DNA of 64,000 nt from Plantactinospora endophytica (GTDB lineage Bacteria; Actinomycetota; Actinomycetes; Mycobacteriales; Micromonosporaceae), in NCBI RefSeq assembly GCF_016862915.1, contig NZ_BONW01000028.1, positions 186,001 through 250,000 of the forward strand, in the 5' to 3' direction. Of the stretch, positions 25,834-34,006 are shown one piece after another. Below the pieces are notes generated by a model, which was given only the letters and a program-made list of their open reading frames with translations, ran no database searches and was not told the DNA's origin. Position 1 is the first letter of the stretch; every line of letters begins with the position of its first letter. The translations under genes and the position numbers were made by a program.

Positions 25834-26994
25834 TTGGATCGACGGAACATGCTCCGGGCCACGGTGCTCGGAGCGAGCGCGGTGGCGCTGCCGTTCACCG
25901 CCTGGTCGGCGGCGTACGCGGCGCCGGCGCAGCCGGCTACCGGGCCGTACGGCCCGCTGCAAGCCGCCAACAGCCACGGCATCCAGCTTCCGGCCGGCTT
26001 CACCAGCCAGATCGTGGCCCGATCCGGCCAGGCCGTGTCCGGTACCTCGTACGTCTGGCACCAGGCTCCCGACGGCGGTGCGGTGTTCGCCAACGGCAGC
26101 GGCTGGATCTACGTCTCGAACTCCGAGGTCAGCTCCGGCTCCGGTGGCGGCGCGTCCAGGATCCTGTTCGACTCCAGCGGCGCAGTCGTCGGGGCGTCCC
26201 GGATCCTGTCCGGCACCAACAACAACTGCGCGGGCGGCAAGACACCGTGGAACACCTGGCTGTCCTGTGAAGAGGTCAGCCTCGGACGGGTCTGGGAGAC
26301 CTATCCGCTCGGCGGCACCGCCGTGGTCCGCCCGGCGATGGGCCGGTTCAAGCACGAAGCCGCCGCGGCCGACCCGGACCGTCGGGTCGTCTACCTGACC
26401 GAGGACGAGACCAACGGCAAGTTCTATCGGTTCATCCCGAACACCTGGGGCGACCTGTCCGCCGGCACACTACAGGTGCTGGTCGCCGGCAGTGCCACCT
26501 CGGGCTCGTTCAGTTGGGCCGCCGTGCCCGATCCGGACGGTTCGCCGACCGCGACCCGGTCGCAGGTGTCCGGGGCCAAGTCGTTCAACGGCGGCGAGGG
26601 CTGCCACTACTCGAACGACACCGTGTGGTTCACCACCAAGGGGGACAACCGGGTCTGGCAGCTCAACCTCGCCAACAACACCTACGAACTCGCGTACGAC
26701 GACAACCTCGTCACTTCCGGTTCGGCACCGCTGACCGGCGTCGACAACATCACCGGCTCGTCGTTCGGTGACCTCTACGTTGCCGAGGACGGCGGCAACA
26801 TGGAGATCTGCATGATCACGCCGGACGACAAGATCTCGGTGTTCCTGCGGATCACCGGCCAGAGCTCGTCGGAGATCTGCGGCCCGGCGTTCACCCCGGC
26901 GGGGAACCGGCTGTACTTCTCGTCGCAGCGCGGCACCTCGGGTTCGTCTTCCGGCGGCATCACGTACTGCGTCACCGGACCGTTCCGTACCTGA
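25834..26994 (+). CDS. PhoX-like (DUF839) secreted protein, Tat-exported
   Basis: This 386-residue secreted protein is related to PhoX-type alkaline phosphatases, which use calcium and iron in a beta-propeller. The start is TTG at 25834 with AAGGGGG upstream. The N-terminus has a twin-arginine-type signal (DRRNMLRATVLGASAVAL). Family-like segments are NNNCAGGKTPWNTWLSCEE, GRFKHEAAAADPDRRVVYL and TEDETNGKFYRFIP; SCEE and the HEA segment probably contribute metal ligands, though these were not assigned one by one. It is shorter than classical PhoX. It stands alone between terminators. A second paralogue lies at 47098-48552. Confidence 0.85.
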   Translation: MDRRNMLRATVLGASAVALPFTAWSAAYAAPAQPATGPYGPLQAANSHGIQLPAGFTSQIVARSGQAVSGTSYVWHQAPDGGAVFANGSGWIYVSNSEVSSGSGGGASRILFDSSGAVVGASRILSGTNNNCAGGKTPWNTWLSCEEVSLGRVWETYPLGGTAVVRPAMGRFKHEAAAADPDRRVVYLTEDETNGKFYRFIPNTWGDLSAGTLQVLVAGSATSGSFSWAAVPDPDGSPTATRSQVSGAKSFNGGEGCHYSNDTVWFTTKGDNRVWQLNLANNTYELAYDDNLVTSGSAPLTGVDNITGSSFGDLYVAEDGGNMEICMITPDDKISVFLRITGQSSSEICGPAFTPAGNRLYFSSQRGTSGSSSGGITYCVTGPFRT

Positions 26995-27018
26995 GTCCGC
27001 CGTCACCCGATCCCGGCA

Positions 27019-27049
27019 TCCGCTCCCGGCCCCGCCGGCCGGGAGCGGA
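27019..27049 (+). terminator. Hairpin after the PhoX-like gene
   Basis: A 13-bp perfect stem (TCCGCTCCCGGCC with its complement, loop CCGCC) lies 25 bases after the stop. Confidence 0.75.
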
Positions 27050-27248
27050 CCGGGACGAACGGCGTTCTCGCCGCCACCGTACCGATGGGGCCGTCCTGGA
27101 CCGGGTCGCTGGAACGGCAGACCGGGGCGGGCCCGGATGAGACCTGGTCGGTGAATCCCTTCGCCATAGTGTTACTCGACGAGATGTTCCGCCACCGCAG
27201 TCGCTGGCGGCCATCTGAGACGTGACCCTCCAGCTCGAAGGGACGCTG

Positions 27249-28889
27249 ATGTCCAGGACGGATCAGAACACCTGGCAAGATCCGGAGGAGATCGCTCGCC
27301 GGGTACGGGACGGAAGTCTCACTCGACGGACCCTGCTCACGTTGTTCGGTGTGTCGGCGGTGTCGGTCGGACTCGGCTCGACCCCGAGGGCCGCGAGTGC
27401 GGCCTCGCGCCGCTACGACTACGTCATCGTCGGAGCGGGCTCGGCAGGGTGCACGCTGGCCGCACGGTTGCTGGCCGACTCGCGGGCGAGTGTGCTGCTG
27501 ATCGAGGCGGGTGGCACGAACGACCTGCCGGAGGTCCGGGACTTCACGAAGGCGGGCACGCTGACGGCGCCGGGTTCGAGGCTCGTCTGGCCGTACCAGT
27601 CGGTGCCGCAGCGGGAGCTGTTGGACCAGCCGCAGTCGTTCGTGTGCGGGAAGCTCGAAGGCGGCACCAGCTCGGTGAACGGGATGGTGTGGGTTCGGGG
27701 CAATCCGGCCGACTACGACAACTGGGCCGCCCAGGGCGCTGTCGGCTGGGACTACGCGAGCGTGCGGCCCTCGCTGGACGCGCTGACCGGACCGATCAGG
27801 CCGTCGGACGAGCTGACCCGGCGCAACCTGCTCTCCCAGGCCACGGTGGACGCGGCCGTCGACTCCGGCTACCGGTTCAACCCCGACTACAACGGCGCCA
27901 CCCAGTTCGGTGTCGGCTACACCCAGCTCAACGTGGTGGACACGATTCGCCAGGATGCGTTCACCTCGTTCCTGGTCCCGTACCTCACCGACCCGCGTCT
28001 GACGATCATGACGGATGCGGAGGTCGCGCGGCTGACGTTCGACCGCCGGAAAGCGATCGACGGTGTCGTCGTCGATGCCGGTGGTCGCCAGTTCACCGTC
28101 CGGGCCGACCGGGAGGTCATCGTCAGCACGGGCACGGTCAACACCCCTCGGCTGCTTCAGTTGTCCGGCATCGGCGCGGCGTGCGATCTGGAACGACTCG
28201 GCATTCCGGTGGTCGCCGACCTGCCCGGCGTCGGCGCCAACCTGCACGACCACCTGATCTCCGTGACGTTGAAGACGCTCCGCGCACCCGAGCCCGCGTC
28301 GCACCTCACCGCGATGGACGTCAGCGTCTTTACCGGCAGGGGGCGAGTGCCAGGGGCGCCCGCGTACCAGTTCCAGGTCTACTACACGCGCGACGGGTAT
28401 CCGCCCTATCCCGGAAACTCGACGTCGGTCGGCGTGATCAACCTGCACCCGACCAGCCGAGGGTACGTCAAGCTGCGGTCGGCCGATCCCGCCGTACCGC
28501 CGATCATCCAGCCGAACTTCCTACGGACCAGGGAAGATCTCGACACGCAGGTCGAGGGCTACGAGCTGGCCCTCGAACTGATCAACTCCCGAGGACTGCG
28601 CGACTGGGTGACCGACGACGGCGCCATCCCCGGCCCGGACGTCAACACCAGGAAAGAGCTGATCCAGGCGGTGCGTACCTATTCCCAGGCCGACTTCCAC
28701 CCGGTCGGCACCTGCCGGATGGGCACCGACGCGTACGCCGTCGTGGACCCCCGACTGCGCGTGCGTGGCGTCACCGGCCTGCGGCTGGCGAGCGCCGCGA
28801 TCATGCCCAGCATCACGTCGGGCAACACCAACGCCCCGTCGATGATGATCGGTGACCGGTGCGGCCGGCTCATCCTGGGCCGCGCCTGA
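27249..28889 (+). CDS. GMC-family FAD oxidoreductase, Tat-exported
   Basis: This is a secreted flavin oxidase or dehydrogenase of the glucose-methanol-choline family (546 residues), expected to oxidise an alcohol. It has an N-terminal Tat-like signal (LTRRTLLTLFG then a hydrophobic stretch), the FAD-binding YVIVGAGSAGCTLAARLL, the GMC signature region GGTSSVNGMVWVRG, a second signature around STGTVNTPRLLQLSGIG, and the C-terminal DFHPVGTCRMG (catalytic His) and SGNTNAPSMMIGDR. ATG at 27249 has GAAGGGA seven bases upstream; GTG at 27222 is less likely. The substrate (choline-like or sugar alcohol) cannot be told. Confidence 0.9.
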   Translation: MSRTDQNTWQDPEEIARRVRDGSLTRRTLLTLFGVSAVSVGLGSTPRAASAASRRYDYVIVGAGSAGCTLAARLLADSRASVLLIEAGGTNDLPEVRDFTKAGTLTAPGSRLVWPYQSVPQRELLDQPQSFVCGKLEGGTSSVNGMVWVRGNPADYDNWAAQGAVGWDYASVRPSLDALTGPIRPSDELTRRNLLSQATVDAAVDSGYRFNPDYNGATQFGVGYTQLNVVDTIRQDAFTSFLVPYLTDPRLTIMTDAEVARLTFDRRKAIDGVVVDAGGRQFTVRADREVIVSTGTVNTPRLLQLSGIGAACDLERLGIPVVADLPGVGANLHDHLISVTLKTLRAPEPASHLTAMDVSVFTGRGRVPGAPAYQFQVYYTRDGYPPYPGNSTSVGVINLHPTSRGYVKLRSADPAVPPIIQPNFLRTREDLDTQVEGYELALELINSRGLRDWVTDDGAIPGPDVNTRKELIQAVRTYSQADFHPVGTCRMGTDAYAVVDPRLRVRGVTGLRLASAAIMPSITSGNTNAPSMMIGDRCGRLILGRA

Positions 28890-29071
28890 CGCCGCGATCC
28901 ACAACCGACCACACCGACCCGTACCTGGCGCTCGACACGTGTCTCTTCGCCACGGTCGGCCAATCCGGCGACCGTGGTGAAACAGCGTGGTCGAGCATCG
29001 GTGCGGTCCGGTGTGGCGCGGGGCGCGAAACCCGACCATTGACCACAGTAGATCGACTGTCACAATCAATA

Positions 29072-29085
29072 GGAAAGCGCTTTCC
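29072..29085 (+). promoter_or_regulatory. LacI-type operator palindrome
   Basis: GGAAAGCGCTTTCC is a 14-bp perfect palindrome with the central CG usual for LacI-family sites, 36 bases before the GTG of the next gene. A near copy lies at 31179-31191. Confidence 0.55.
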
Positions 29086-29121
29086 GAGCCCGCTCCGCCC
29101 TGACCGACGAGAGGGGACCAT

Positions 29122-29562
29122 GTGAGACGTAAACTGTTGTCGATCGTGACCGCAGCGCTGATCGGCGTCCTGGCCACGGTTTCCGGTGCCGTAAGTCCGG
29201 CATCGGCCGGCACCGGAGCGGCCGGCGCCTACGACTGGGTCAACCAGCTTCCGTGGCCCGCCGTACCCCCGCCCGGCTACGTCGCTCCCGACGGATTCAC
29301 CACGGTCACGCCCACCAACTGCTACTTCAGCTATGTGGGGACCAGAGACTACCTCACGGGCGGATACACCGAGTGTATGCGGCAGGTCGGCGTACACCGG
29401 GCGGCGGCACTCTGCGCCGACGGCACGATCGAGTACAGCCTGGCCGAGGAGATGGACTACTGGCTGCAGTCCCGTGTCGAGTGCGGCAGGCCCTGGCCAT
29501 GGCCTCCCGTGTACGAGCGGGCCGTCGCGGCGTGGGGTGAGTACATCCTCGCGGATTGGTGA
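29122..29562 (+). CDS. Small secreted Cys-containing protein, unknown
   Basis: This 146-residue protein has a clear signal peptide (RRKLLSIVTAALIGVLATV, cleavage near ASA/G about residue 29) and a mature part of about 115 residues with four Cys (TNCYF, ECMRQ, LCADG, VECGR) that could form two disulfides. It is rich in Trp and Tyr (QLPWPAVPPPG, CGRPWPWPPVYE). No family was recognised. The GTG start has GAGGGGA upstream. A LacI-type palindrome stands in its promoter, suggesting catabolite- or sugar-dependent expression. It converges on the M15-type gene. Confidence 0.7.
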   Translation: MRRKLLSIVTAALIGVLATVSGAVSPASAGTGAAGAYDWVNQLPWPAVPPPGYVAPDGFTTVTPTNCYFSYVGTRDYLTGGYTECMRQVGVHRAAALCADGTIEYSLAEEMDYWLQSRVECGRPWPWPPVYERAVAAWGEYILADW

Positions 29563-29604
29563 CGTCCTCCATCAGATCCTTCAGGCCCGTACCGGAACCG
29601 GCGA

Positions 29605-29639
29605 GTGGTGCGAGCGTCCAGACCGGACACTCGCACCAC
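29605..29639 (+). terminator. Bidirectional hairpin between convergent genes
   Basis: A 15-bp stem (GTGGTGCGAGCGTCC with GGACACTCGCACCAC, one mismatch, loop AGACC) lies between the convergent genes ending at 29562 and 29713. Confidence 0.7.
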
Positions 29640-29712
29640 CGTCGCCGCAGTTCAGGGGTACGCGGCGGTCACCCGTGGGTGGCGGCCCGGCTCCGTCCGG
29701 AGGTCCGGGCGA

Positions 29713-31026
29713 CTACCGGGGCCACGCGCAGTGGATGTGCGTGCCATGGTCCGCGTCGTCGCCCGGCCCCAGCACCTCCGTCGCCCCGTACGCCCGGCAG
29801 GCGTCCTTGAACGCCTGGTTGAACGGATTGCTGGCGTTCACCCGGGCGCCGTTGACGGTGTCGACATCGAACGCCTTCCCGACGTAGTGCCGGGACGTCC
29901 CACCGTGCCTGCTTCCGGCGATCGCGGTCACCCGGAAGTTGAAGCCGTTCTGCAGGTGCAGGCTGAGGATGCCGCGCAACATGTCGAGGTCGAGGTTCAC
30001 GCTGGTCCGGCCCACGTGGCTGAAGTCGCTGGTCTGGGCGGGCAGCCCGGCCGCGGTGTCCACGATGTTCTGCCGGGCCGTCGAGGCCGGGTCGTTCTGC
30101 CCGCCGACGTGGGAGGTGAGCAGGTCGATGGCGGGGATGTCCCGGATCGCCGCTGCCGGGTTGTACGCCGGCAGGCCGGTGCTGAACACTCCCGACCCGA
30201 TCGAGACGGACAGGTACGAGGTGCCCAGGCCGTAGCACGGGGTCAGGTACCGCTGCGGGGCGGGAAGTGCGAAGCAGCCGCCCCACGGCGTCCCGTTCAG
30301 GGTCTGCAACGCCAGGTCGAACCCGATCTCCAACTGGCGACCGCCGTCGTAGATCCGACCGTCGATCAGCACCGCTCCGATGCTGTACCCGTAGTAGTAG
30401 GAGGAGAAGTAGAAGGGTGCGGCGGCGGCGATGACGGCACCGTTGTACCGGGCGCCGCTCGTCCGCTCGATCAGGTACGCCTGGCCGGCGCCCGCGAGGT
30501 AGAAGTTGCACACGATCTCGGCCAGATAGTCGACCCGGGCCAGGGCGGTACCGTTCCGGGTCACCTGACCGCTGATGTACGGCACGCAGGTCGGCGGATT
30601 GTTCGGGTCCGGGTCCTCGACCATCCGGGGCGCCGGCCCGGCCTTCGGCTTGCCCAACGTGATCCCGGTGCCCGGCGGCACGGACGCCGTCCGGCGGCCG
30701 GCGGAGGACCGCAGACCGGCGTCCGGTGTCAGCCCGGACACGCCGGGCGCGGCCTGGGCCGCGCGGCTGGGCAGACTCGGCGCGGGGTCCTTCGACACGT
30801 CGGCCTGGGCCGGCACCGCCTGTCCCAGCAGCCCGACCAGGGTGAGCGCCGAGGCCAGCATCCCGGCCATCCACCGCCGACGGCGTGATCCCACCGATCC
30901 CCGCCCGGCACGGTCGATCCCGTACCCCGGACCGGCGGGCGCGGCCGGCCCGGTCGGCGCCGGGACGACCGCCGGCATGCCCTGCGGTATCGGCAGTTCG
31001 TCGCGTTCTCTGCCTGTTCCTGTCAT
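29713..31026 (-). CDS. Secreted M15-type peptidase domain protein
   Basis: This protein of about 437 residues has an N-terminal cytoplasmic, Pro-rich segment (1-50), one signal or anchor helix (about 55-75), a large middle region without a recognised family, and a C-terminal zinc-peptidase domain of the VanX/M15 fold. The domain shows SRHYVGKAFDVD (His and Asp ligands) and DHGTHIH (His ligand), typical of D-Ala-D-Ala carboxypeptidases and phage-type endolysins. I chose ATG at 31026, which has GGAGGGG upstream; ATG at 31038 overlaps that site. The middle region (about 120-330) has Tyr-rich stretches such as FYFSSYYYGYS, suggesting a beta-rich surface domain. Confidence 0.82.
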   Translation of the reverse strand: MTGTGRERDELPIPQGMPAVVPAPTGPAAPAGPGYGIDRAGRGSVGSRRRRWMAGMLASALTLVGLLGQAVPAQADVSKDPAPSLPSRAAQAAPGVSGLTPDAGLRSSAGRRTASVPPGTGITLGKPKAGPAPRMVEDPDPNNPPTCVPYISGQVTRNGTALARVDYLAEIVCNFYLAGAGQAYLIERTSGARYNGAVIAAAAPFYFSSYYYGYSIGAVLIDGRIYDGGRQLEIGFDLALQTLNGTPWGGCFALPAPQRYLTPCYGLGTSYLSVSIGSGVFSTGLPAYNPAAAIRDIPAIDLLTSHVGGQNDPASTARQNIVDTAAGLPAQTSDFSHVGRTSVNLDLDMLRGILSLHLQNGFNFRVTAIAGSRHGGTSRHYVGKAFDVDTVNGARVNASNPFNQAFKDACRAYGATEVLGPGDDADHGTHIHCAWPR

Positions 31027-31038
31027 GTTCCCCTCCAT

Positions 31039-31575
31039 CGGCGAGGCAGCAGTGCGGCCACGCTTTCAATCCGGACTGAACGGCGACTGGACGGTGGCTG
31101 GAGACGGCTCCCGGGTGGTCGGCCCTCTTGACAAGCCGCTCCTGCTGCCGCAAGACTCTTGATCCTGAATCGATTCAAGCAAGCGCTTTCCTCGGCGGTA
31201 CCTGCCCACCGCCGGCACCTCCACCTGCCGCTGTTTTTCCCAGCCTGACACGGCCGTTCGAATCCCTCCGGCGGACATTGGTCGCCCCGGCGGCCGTAGC
31301 TGAATCGTTTGCACGACGGGAGCGGCCACATGGCCAACAACCAGGCCCGGTTCACCTGCCGGACGCCGTCGGTCGTCCCCGGCCGCAATACCCGCCGGTC
31401 GCCGCCGCCGGTCGTGGCAAGCGCTCCATCCGGAGCCACGGCCACCCGCAGGTGACCGTGCACCGTCACCGACGCACCGTACTTCTCCGCACCCGACACG
31501 AGGATCTCGTTCAGCGCCGACGGCGGTCGGTCCCGCACCACCGCCAGCCGGCATCGAGACAGGAGGACCAGTCAC
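31039..31575 (+). promoter_or_regulatory. Divergent control region of the M15-type and rhamnogalacturonan lyase genes
   Basis: The 537 bases contain no convincing gene. They hold two LacI-type palindromes at 31166-31191 that are placed to control transcription in both directions. A short minus-strand stretch (about 31436-31541) resembles a fragment of a protein but is too weak to call. The lyase has GACAGGAGG just before its ATG at 31576. Confidence 0.5.
31166..31191 (+). promoter_or_regulatory. Paired LacI-type operators
   Basis: TGAATCGATTCA (31166-31177) is a perfect 12-bp palindrome. GCAAGCGCTTTCC (31179-31191) follows directly and nearly matches GGAAAGCGCTTTCC at 29072. Both have the central CG typical of LacI-family operators. 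They lie between the divergent M15-type and PL4 genes. Confidence 0.55.
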
Positions 31576-33936
31576 ATGGCCGCAGAAGTGTCCCGACGAA
31601 CCGCCCTCGGACTGGTGGGTGCCGCTGCGACAGCACCCGTACTGCTGGGCCAGGGCTCCGCCGCCGCAGCGCCCAAGCCGCGTGGCGTACAGGTCACGAT
31701 CAACGGCGTGCCGGCGGCTCCCGGCAGTTACCCGTTCCCCGGTGACGTCGACGACCTGGTGCTCGACAACGGGCTGATCCGGTTCACGTTCGGTCGGGAC
31801 GACGCGGCCGGCGGGATCCTCACCGGCTGGAGCGACGTCTCCATCACCGCGACCTCGATCGTGGTGGAGGGCGTGGAACTGGCGCACAACCTCAACGGCA
31901 CGGCGCCGTTCGACCCGGACCGCGCGCACTCGTTCTACGTCGACGCGGGCGGCGGGAGCAGTCGGCTGGTCTGCACCGAGGTACGGGTGCTGCGCGTCGG
32001 CGCCGAGCTCGTCGAGGTGGCGTTCGTGGACGACACCAGCCCCCGGCTGCGCCACGAGCACCACCTGGTCATGCGGCGCGGCAAGCGGGGCCTCTACGGG
32101 TACGACATCGTCACCGCAGTGGTCGCGCAGTCCATCAACGAGATCCGGATGAACGCGCGCTGGGACCGGTCCATCCTCGACCACGCGTTCAACTGGGAAC
32201 GAGGCAAGGGCCAGCAGCCGACGTACGCATACCTGGCCACCCAGGGCGGCGAGACCCGGCCGATCGACGGCGTCAACAACCCGAACCTGCCGTCGCCGGA
32301 GAGCAACTCCGGCAACCTGCCGCCGGGCAGCCGCTACACGAAGTACGACTGGAGCCTGTACCACCACGAGAACCCGATGTTCGGCCACTACGGACACGGG
32401 TTCGGGGCCTGGTTCACCCCGCTCGGTGGGGTCACCGACCAGACGCTCTGCGCGTTCTACGGCGTCGGCCCCAACCACCAGGACCTGGCCATCCACCAGG
32501 ACGCCATCATCTGCAACTACTTCGGCGCCAACCACTACGGGCTGCCGGCGTATCCGCTGTTCGCCGGCTACCAGCGGCTGTACGGGCCGTGGTACACGTT
32601 CGTCAACACCGGTGACCCCGACGACCCGGACGCGATGATCACCGAGGCGGCCGAGATCGCCAGGGCGGAGATCAAGGAGAACCGGCGCGGCTCGGACTGG
32701 ATCGCCGACCCGTTCTATCCACCGCCCGCCCGGCGCAGCACGGTCACCGGCCGGCTGCGCATCGCCGACGGCCGGCCTGCCGGCGGGTACTGGGTGCTGC
32801 TGTCCACCCAGGACGCGATCGACGTCTACACCATCCACGAGCCGACCTACTTCGTGAAGACGGCCGAGGACGGCACCTTCAGCCTGCCCGGAATCCCGCC
32901 GGCCTGGCAGCCGGGCACCCGCACGCCCGGCACGTACAACCTCTACGTCTTCGCCGCCACGGGATCGGTGACCGACCAGCTCAAGCTGACCGGGATCACC
33001 GTCGGCGGAGCGAAGCAGGACCTCGGCGACATCGAGTGGACGCCGACCGACCACAGCACGTTCCTCTGGCAGATCGGCTCCGCCGACCGGATGGGCGGCG
33101 AGTTCGCGCTCGCCACCGACCCGGAGACCTTCACCAACCCGCGCAACTTCGTCAAGCCGGGCCTGATACCGGGCAACCTGACGTACACGGTCGGGCAGAG
33201 CTGGGAACCGCAGGACTGGTACTACGCCCAGACGAACGCGGGCACCTGGACGATCACCTTCGACCTGGACCGCGCGTACGCCGGCACCGCGTACCTCACG
33301 GTCTCCACGTCGATGCAGCGCAGTGGCCGACCCACCGTGGCCGTCAACGGTTCCACGGCGGACATCACCGGCTCGTTGCCGAACAACAACGACTCGACGA
33401 TCGCCCGCCAGGCCGACCGCAGCGGGTACCCCCGGCTCGCCACGCTGTCGTTCCCGGCGTCGATGCTGGTGGTCGGCACCAACACGATCACGTTCACCCG
33501 GGGCGCCGGCACCGCCGAGGGTACCGGGTTGGGGTGGGACACCCTGCTGCTGGAGGTGGCCGAGCCGTCGGCGCCCGGCCCGGCGGGGCTGAAAGGCCGG
33601 GTGACCGGGGTGGAGCGCGTCCACGGCGGCCGGCCGGGCGCGACGGTCTGGACAGTCGAGGTGACCAACACCGGTCGCGGCGCCGCCAACGACGTGCGGC
33701 TGGACGGCTTCGCGCCGACCGGGCCGGGGCGGGTCGGCCGGTCCGGCCACGTCGTCACGAGCCGGGACCCGGAGCGGTTCCCGGTGCCCGTCGCGGCCAG
33801 CATCCCGCCCGGCGGGACCGCGACGTTCGAGGTACGGGTCGACTTCACCCGGGCCCCGAACCTGCATCGAAGCAGGTTCGAAGTGCGGGTCAGCGCGAAC
33901 GGCGGACGGGCCCGGGCCGTGTTCACCGGGCGCTGA
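31576..33936 (+). CDS. Secreted rhamnogalacturonan lyase (PL4-like)
   Basis: This 786-residue Tat-exported lyase would cut the rhamnogalacturonan I backbone of pectin by beta-elimination. After the signal (VSRRTALGLVGAAATA) comes a catalytic region of about 340 residues (DDLVLDNGLIRFTFGRDD, YKLY-free SLYHHENPMFGHYGHGFG), then an FnIII-like domain from about residue 385 (RSTVTGRLRIADGRPAGGY), then a carbohydrate-binding-like domain from about 494 (LWQIGSADRMGGEF, TYTVGQSWEPQDWYYAQ), the order seen in PL4 enzymes. An extra C-terminal beta-sandwich of about 115 residues (VEVTNTGRGAANDVRL) is additional to the usual family. The family call rests on domain order and local motifs; the substrate is inferred. 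Confidence 0.83.
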   Translation: MAAEVSRRTALGLVGAAATAPVLLGQGSAAAAPKPRGVQVTINGVPAAPGSYPFPGDVDDLVLDNGLIRFTFGRDDAAGGILTGWSDVSITATSIVVEGVELAHNLNGTAPFDPDRAHSFYVDAGGGSSRLVCTEVRVLRVGAELVEVAFVDDTSPRLRHEHHLVMRRGKRGLYGYDIVTAVVAQSINEIRMNARWDRSILDHAFNWERGKGQQPTYAYLATQGGETRPIDGVNNPNLPSPESNSGNLPPGSRYTKYDWSLYHHENPMFGHYGHGFGAWFTPLGGVTDQTLCAFYGVGPNHQDLAIHQDAIICNYFGANHYGLPAYPLFAGYQRLYGPWYTFVNTGDPDDPDAMITEAAEIARAEIKENRRGSDWIADPFYPPPARRSTVTGRLRIADGRPAGGYWVLLSTQDAIDVYTIHEPTYFVKTAEDGTFSLPGIPPAWQPGTRTPGTYNLYVFAATGSVTDQLKLTGITVGGAKQDLGDIEWTPTDHSTFLWQIGSADRMGGEFALATDPETFTNPRNFVKPGLIPGNLTYTVGQSWEPQDWYYAQTNAGTWTITFDLDRAYAGTAYLTVSTSMQRSGRPTVAVNGSTADITGSLPNNNDSTIARQADRSGYPRLATLSFPASMLVVGTNTITFTRGAGTAEGTGLGWDTLLLEVAEPSAPGPAGLKGRVTGVERVHGGRPGATVWTVEVTNTGRGAANDVRLDGFAPTGPGRVGRSGHVVTSRDPERFPVPVAASIPPGGTATFEVRVDFTRAPNLHRSRFEVRVSANGGRARAVFTGR

Positions 33937-33970
33937 CGGTCGCGCCGGGTGCCAGATCTTGTCGCTGTCG

Positions 33971-33983
33971 CTTGACAGTCAAG
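33971..33983 (+). promoter_or_regulatory. Inverted repeat before the CE15-like gene
   Basis: CTTGACAGTCAAG is a perfect 6-1-6 inverted repeat 23 bases before the ATG at 34007 and overlaps a possible TTGACA -35 element. It could be an operator. Confidence 0.35.
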
Positions 33984-34006
33984 TGCCGATTCAGCAGGAG
34001 AAACCA

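Noticed and set aside
31436-31541. Minus-strand stretch resembling the ATP-binding part of an anti-sigma kinase
   Set aside because: The similarity covers only about 35 residues and lacks the key N-box and G-box motifs; it is not enough for a pseudogene call.
31066-33867. A 933-codon minus-strand frame opposite the PL4-like gene
   Set aside because: It is antisense to a clear secreted lyase and has low-complexity Arg/Gly/Val/Asp composition typical of GC-rich shadows.
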